NCBI GenBank assembly: GCA_018663815.1
Contig: JABJPQ010000004.1
Span: forward strand, 1 to 9,422
DNA: 9,422 nt
DNA from: Halobacteriovoraceae bacterium
GTDB taxonomy: Bacteria; Bdellovibrionota; Bacteriovoracia; Bacteriovoracales; Bacteriovoracaceae
Reading direction: 5' to 3'
The translations under genes were made by a program, and so were the position numbers. Under the pieces are notes generated by a model. The model was not told the origin of the DNA, ran no database searches, and saw only the letters and a program-made list of their open reading frames with translations. Shown piece after piece: positions 6,112 to 9,422 of the stretch (the stretch's first letter is position 1; every line of letters begins with the position of its first letter).

Positions 6112-6507
6112 ATGAAAATACCGGAAGATGAATTTGAGTTTACCTTTTCCCGCTCATCTGGTGCAGGAGGACAGAATGTAAACAAAGTAAACACCAAGGC
6201 AACTCTAAAGTGGGATATTGAGAAAACTAAGTCTATCAATCAATCCGTTAAAGATCGCTTCAAAAATAAATTTAATCGGGTAATTGATGGTGAGAACGGG
6301 GTTAAAATATCAAGCCAACGTTTCAGAACCCAAGCAAGAAATATTTCTGACTGTATTGATAAGCTACACATTATGTTAAAGGAAGTTGCTAAACCACCCA
6401 AAAGAAGGGTACCAACAAAACCTACAAAAAATTCGGTAAAAAGAAGAATAAAAAATAAAAAGTCTCATTCAGATACTAAGAAGGGCAGACAAAAAATAGA
6501 TTATTAA
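6112..6507 (+). CDS. arfB: ArfB (YaeJ) alternative ribosome-rescue peptidyl-tRNA hydrolase
   Basis: A 131-residue class I release-factor-like protein. The catalytic GGQ is at 19-21 in the context SSGAGGQNVNKVNTKATLKW, the RF-1 domain signature. The C-terminus is a long basic tail (KRRVPTKPTKNSVKRRIKNKK...) that matches the ArfB tail with its RxPTxPT pattern; in E. coli this tail enters the empty mRNA channel of a stalled ribosome, letting GGQ hydrolyse peptidyl-tRNA without a stop codon. There is no codon-recognition domain, which separates it from RF1 and RF2, and the tail separates it from other short GGQ proteins. It is slightly shorter than E. coli ArfB (140) because the N-terminus starts 8 residues closer to GGQ; an in-frame stop at 6100-6102 rules out an upstream extension. 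It is divergent from the kinase gene, and its TAA interlocks with the stop of the next gene on the opposite strand. Confidence 0.93.
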   Translation: MKIPEDEFEFTFSRSSGAGGQNVNKVNTKATLKWDIEKTKSINQSVKDRFKNKFNRVIDGENGVKISSQRFRTQARNISDCIDKLHIMLKEVAKPPKRRVPTKPTKNSVKRRIKNKKSHSDTKKGRQKIDY

Positions 6508-8252
6508 TTCTTAATAAATTCGAACCAATTATTAAGCCTAACATCATTTTCCTTACAAGGAACAAATAAAAACTTACTCGATCTATATAGACCAAGTCGG
6601 ACTTTCCCCTTTTTCTTACAAGCTTTTTTGGCGAAAAGCAGTCCTTTATTTCCTGTTTTTTGCGTTAACTTCACTCCCTCGATACTAATCACATCATATT
6701 TTTGTTTAAAAGCATTACACTTCTTATTTCCAAAGACTATAATTCCTTTCCCGCTTAAGGATGTTGCCACTTTTCCACCACAATCCTTTTGCATTAATGT
6801 ATTAAAGAACCTTTGGTTAAGTTTACTTAAAAAGTAAGCAGGTGCATTTTTATTATTATTTTTCACTTTCAAATTAACCAATGATCCCATCTGCTTAAAC
6901 AAACTTAAAAAACTTTCACGATCCTCCCCTTCCAACACTTTAATCATATTTGATAATTTTTGCTGAGAAAACTTATCCCTTAGAACAGAGTGAAATGTAC
7001 TACTGTCATATTGATTATTCTGCTTACGAGCAACTCCAAGTAGCTCTTCCCAGAATTCAAACAACGAATTTTCTCCATATTTGGTTAAAAGAGCCGATTC
7101 AACCATTAACATAATCGTAGAACCACAATCATAATAATTTCGAAAACTCCTACTCTTCTCAGAACTATTCAAAGCTTTTCCATCTAAGTTCATAAGGCAA
7201 GAGCTTAAAGCATTATTATAATTCTCCCACAACTCTTTTTTATTTATGATTCCTAACTTATAAAGAGCACGATATGAAAAAGCATCTGCCCCTCCCTCAT
7301 GCACCCAAGCGGCCTTTGACTCGATATTATTAAACATTTGTCCATTCCAAAAATGAGCTGATTCATGTCCTAAAAACTTAACAATTTGTTTAAGATTAGT
7401 ATTATTTTCTTTTCTCCAATCAGTCCCTTCAATGGTTAACTGAACCAGTCCAGGTAACGTCCCTCCAGAATATCCAGTCCCTATTCTCTCAGTAGGTTTA
7501 TAATTAAAGTAAACAACAGGTTTAAAAGATAGCTTTTGTTGAGTACCTTTTGAGTAAACTGAAAATAGCTTTGGTAAAAACTCTCTCATTTTAACTATCA
7601 CCCAAGGAGGTAAACCTGAATCAAGAATAGCCACAAAAGCTTCTGTCTCTAAGGGTTTAATATTGCCAAAGTAGACATAAGTGCCTTTATTGTTTTTATC
7701 ATGCCACTTTAAGGTTCCTTGATTAATTTTCCCGTTAACAACAATACTTCCATTTTTTATTGGCTTTAAAGTTGCCATATTTGTCCATGGCATATGCTCA
7801 TTGAAATTTAAGTTAATGCCATCATCACTGTTTGTTTTTTTTAACATCGGTTGTAATAATAGGTGTCCAGTATAAAAAAGAATTCCCCCGTCAGAAAAAG
7901 GCTGAAAAAATTCATAATCTTTGGGCGTGGTTTTATAATAAGGAGCAAACTCGACAATGATTTCATTAAATTTCTTTTTAGTTTTAGAATAAATGATTTC
8001 ACTATTTTCATAATGCTCAATAACCAAATCAGTATCAAGAACTCTCCATTCTTTTTTTCTAAATTGATTTGTTTGTCTATAGAAATAAACACCTAAGACT
8101 TTTTCTGGTAAAGAATAAGTGACTCTCCAGTTCTCATTACTTATTGACTCAACTTTCATTTTAACTTGATTGGCAATTTCATGACTCTCCTCAAACTGAG
8201 AGGATGAGCAGCTTAGTAGAGAAATAAAAATCAGAGCTACAATTTTATCCAT
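6504..8252 (-). CDS. Lipoprotein with M1/M61-like (gluzincin) zinc-peptidase domain
   Basis: A 582-residue exported lipoprotein: MDKIVALIFISLLSC with lipobox LLSC (Cys15), followed by Ser, Ser, Ser, so outer-membrane anchoring is expected. Residues about 30-200 look beta-rich, in the place of the N-terminal domain of M1/M61 peptidases. The catalytic signature is complete: HESAH (His296, Glu297, His300), then exactly 18 residues, then Glu319 in WVHEGGAD, matching the HExxH-X18-E zinc site. A GYSGGTLPG strand lies just before it, and NYYDCGS about 55 residues after Glu319 resembles the M1 segment YxKG with the catalytic Tyr. The last 100 residues hold several Cys (DCGG, KKCN, KKACKKKG, VPCK) and may form a disulfide-linked or degenerate PDZ-like domain. 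The substrate is unknown; peptide or protein cleavage at the cell surface or in the periplasm is the likely role. The ATG used here gives a proper signal peptide; an in-frame TTG 21 bases upstream would put polar residues first. Its TAA overlaps that of arfB. Confidence 0.8.
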   Translation of the reverse strand: MDKIVALIFISLLSCSSSQFEESHEIANQVKMKVESISNENWRVTYSLPEKVLGVYFYRQTNQFRKKEWRVLDTDLVIEHYENSEIIYSKTKKKFNEIIVEFAPYYKTTPKDYEFFQPFSDGGILFYTGHLLLQPMLKKTNSDDGINLNFNEHMPWTNMATLKPIKNGSIVVNGKINQGTLKWHDKNNKGTYVYFGNIKPLETEAFVAILDSGLPPWVIVKMREFLPKLFSVYSKGTQQKLSFKPVVYFNYKPTERIGTGYSGGTLPGLVQLTIEGTDWRKENNTNLKQIVKFLGHESAHFWNGQMFNNIESKAAWVHEGGADAFSYRALYKLGIINKKELWENYNNALSSCLMNLDGKALNSSEKSRSFRNYYDCGSTIMLMVESALLTKYGENSLFEFWEELLGVARKQNNQYDSSTFHSVLRDKFSQQKLSNMIKVLEGEDRESFLSLFKQMGSLVNLKVKNNNKNAPAYFLSKLNQRFFNTLMQKDCGGKVATSLSGKGIIVFGNKKCNAFKQKYDVISIEGVKLTQKTGNKGLLFAKKACKKKGKVRLGLYRSSKFLFVPCKENDVRLNNWFEFIKN

Positions 8253-8262
8253 AAAACCTACA

Positions 8263-8268
8263 ATATTA
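8263..8268 (-). promoter_or_regulatory. Possible -10 element (TAATAT) of the peptidase-like lipoprotein gene
   Basis: On the minus strand TAATAT ends 10 bases before the ATG; only a weak AGG lies between. A perfect small inverted repeat GATGG-TAAT-CCATC (8274-8287) sits immediately upstream in the spacer region and could be an operator half-site pair. Support is limited to position and composition. Confidence 0.25.
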
Positions 8269-8376
8269 TCCAAGATGGTAATCCATCATCTTTGCTAATT
8301 TAATTATTAATCTTTCTCGCCAGTCTAGCGTGAAAACAACTATCAAATCAAGCTCTCTTCAGTTAGTGTAGCTCCC

Positions 8377-9422
8377 ATGAGAGAGAAAAAACTACAAGAA
8401 ATTTTAAAACAGACTTTTGGCCACGACCAATTTAGATTTGATCAACTTCAAATCATAAATTCGGTACTAGATAAAAAAGATGTAATTGCCATTATGCCTA
8501 CAGGTGGTGGAAAATCCATGTGTTTTCAGATACCTGCACTTTATAACGATGGTATTACACTTATAATCTCCCCCCTTATTTCGCTCATGCATGACCAAGT
8601 CAGTAATTTAAATCAAAACGGAGTTAAAGCTTGTTTCTTAAACTCATCCCAGGACTTTGAACAAAGATGTGAGGCGGAAGATGAAATTCTTGCTGGTAAT
8701 ACCAAACTAGTCTATATCTCACCGGAAGGAATTATCTCTGGTTCATTAGCAAATTTTTTAAGCCAGCTAGAGATTTCACTAATTGCAATTGATGAAGCCC
8801 ATTGCGTTTCACAATGGGGTCATGAATTTAGAAAAGATTATATGCGGTTAGGTGAGCTTAAAGATCTTTTTCCACAGGTTCCTGTTTTAGCCCTAACAGC
8901 AACCGCTGATGCTAAAACACGCGCTGATATTGCTGATCAACTCAAAATGATTTCACCTAAAATATTCATCTCATCTTTCGATCGGCCAAATATTAAATAT
9001 AAAATTACTGAACGAGAAAGTGAAATTAAGCAATTAAATAAGTTCATCAATACTCATCATAAAGCAGACACTGGAATTGTTTATTGTTTGTCTAGGCGAA
9101 AAGTAGATAAAACAACTCTCGACTTGCAAGAGTCTGGACACAACGCAATCGCATATCACGCAGGTCTAAGCGCCGAAAAAAGAAAATCTGCTCAAGAGGC
9201 TTTTAATACACAAGACTCAGTTATTATTGTCGCAACGATCGCTTTTGGTATGGGCATTGATCGTCCCGACGTCAGATTTGTGGCCCACTTGGATCTTCCC
9301 AAAAGTATTGAAAGCTATTATCAAGAAACTGGAAGAGCTGGTCGGGATGGTAAGCCCTCTAATGCGTGGATGGTTTATGGGCTACAAGATGTAATTAAGT
9401 TATCTCAAATGTTAGAAACCAC
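8377..9422 (+). CDS. recQ: ATP-dependent DNA helicase RecQ (3' end outside window)
   Basis: The first 348 codons of a RecQ-family 3'-5' superfamily 2 helicase, used in recombination, gap processing and fork repair. Motifs in order: motif 0 [12 protein letters not shown] (14-25), Walker A MPTGGGKS with Lys46, motif Ia [15 protein letters not shown] box at 139-142 followed by the RecQ aromatic-rich loop [13 protein letters not shown], motif III LALTATA, FDRPN, motif [11 protein letters not shown], motif [13 protein letters not shown] and motif [12 protein letters not shown] with Arg320 and Arg323. Spacing closely follows E. coli RecQ, so the helicase core is intact; zinc-binding, winged-helix and HRDC parts would lie beyond the edge. 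The ATG is the first start codon after an in-frame stop at 8326-8328 and has no clear Shine-Dalgarno. It is divergent from the peptidase-like lipoprotein gene across 124 bases with no evident functional link. Confidence 0.95.
   Translation, partial: MREKKLQEILKQTFGHDQFRFDQLQIINSVLDKKDVIAIMPTGGGKSMCFQIPALYNDGITLIISPLISLMHDQVSNLNQNGVKACFLNSSQDFEQRCEAEDEILAGNTKLVYISPEGIISGSLANFLSQLEISLIAIDEAHCVSQWGHEFRKDYMRLGELKDLFPQVPVLALTATADAKTRADIADQLKMISPKIFISSFDRPNIKYKITERESEIKQLNKFINTHHKADTGIVYCLSRRKVDKTTLDLQESGHNAIAYHAGLSAEKRKSAQEAFNTQDSVIIVATIAFGMGIDRPDVRFVAHLDLPKSIESYYQETGRAGRDGKPSNAWMVYGLQDVIKLSQMLET

Noticed and set aside
7841..8096. Overlapping small ORFs on both strands within the peptidase-like gene
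   Set aside because: Low-complexity Lys/Ile/Phe-rich translations typical of AT-rich shadow frames; no signals for expression.
1..9422. CRISPR array, tRNA/rRNA, insertion sequence, prophage or defence cassette
   Set aside because: No regularly spaced repeats, cloverleaf-like segments, transposase or integrase motifs, terminal inverted repeats or toxin-antitoxin pair were seen in reading both strands.
8377..9422. RecQ plus its neighbour as a defence island
   Set aside because: The visible RecQ is a canonical housekeeping form with full motif spacing, and its neighbours show no nuclease, methylase or defence-associated domains.

Overview
The window looks like chromosomal DNA from a low-GC, AT-rich Gram-negative bacterium. 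Two genes encode likely outer-membrane beta-barrel proteins ending in Phe, and two encode lipoproteins with clear lipoboxes. The density of envelope, c-di-GMP-type and hybrid histidine kinase genes would suit the predatory Bacteriovorax/Bdellovibrio group. That placement is an impression from protein style; there is no rRNA or other marker here to test it.

Layout, left to right: (1) the 3' end of an outer-membrane barrel gene (+), meeting a PilZ-domain gene (-) tail to tail; (2) a 331-base divergent spacer; (3) an organophosphate/sugar-phosphate antiporter of the MFS (+), whose 3' end overlaps a DUF481 outer-membrane gene (-) by 29 bases; (4) an intrinsic-terminator-like hairpin whose T-tract faces right although both flanking genes point left; (5) a two-gene leftward operon, a six-TM PAS hybrid histidine kinase followed by a small Gly-rich lipoprotein; (6) arfB (+), divergent from the kinase; (7) a large lipoprotein (-) with the zinc signature of M1/M61 gluzincin peptidases, its stop codon interlocked with that of arfB; (8) the N-terminal 348 codons of recQ (+), which run off the right edge.

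The genes do not form one pathway. Common threads are envelope and periplasmic function (two barrels, two lipoproteins, one transporter), signal transduction (PilZ receptor, hybrid kinase) and housekeeping rescue/repair (ArfB, RecQ). All three convergent gene pairs overlap at their stop codons. Several genes lack a Shine-Dalgarno sequence and have a -10-like hexamer 8 to 11 bases before the start codon, which suggests leaderless or nearly leaderless mRNAs.

I found no mobile element, CRISPR array, tRNA, rRNA or toxin-antitoxin/defence cassette. The observations most worth pursuing are the unclassified zinc-peptidase lipoprotein, the opposite-facing terminator upstream of the DUF481 gene (possible antisense or excludon arrangement), and the kinase-lipoprotein operon.
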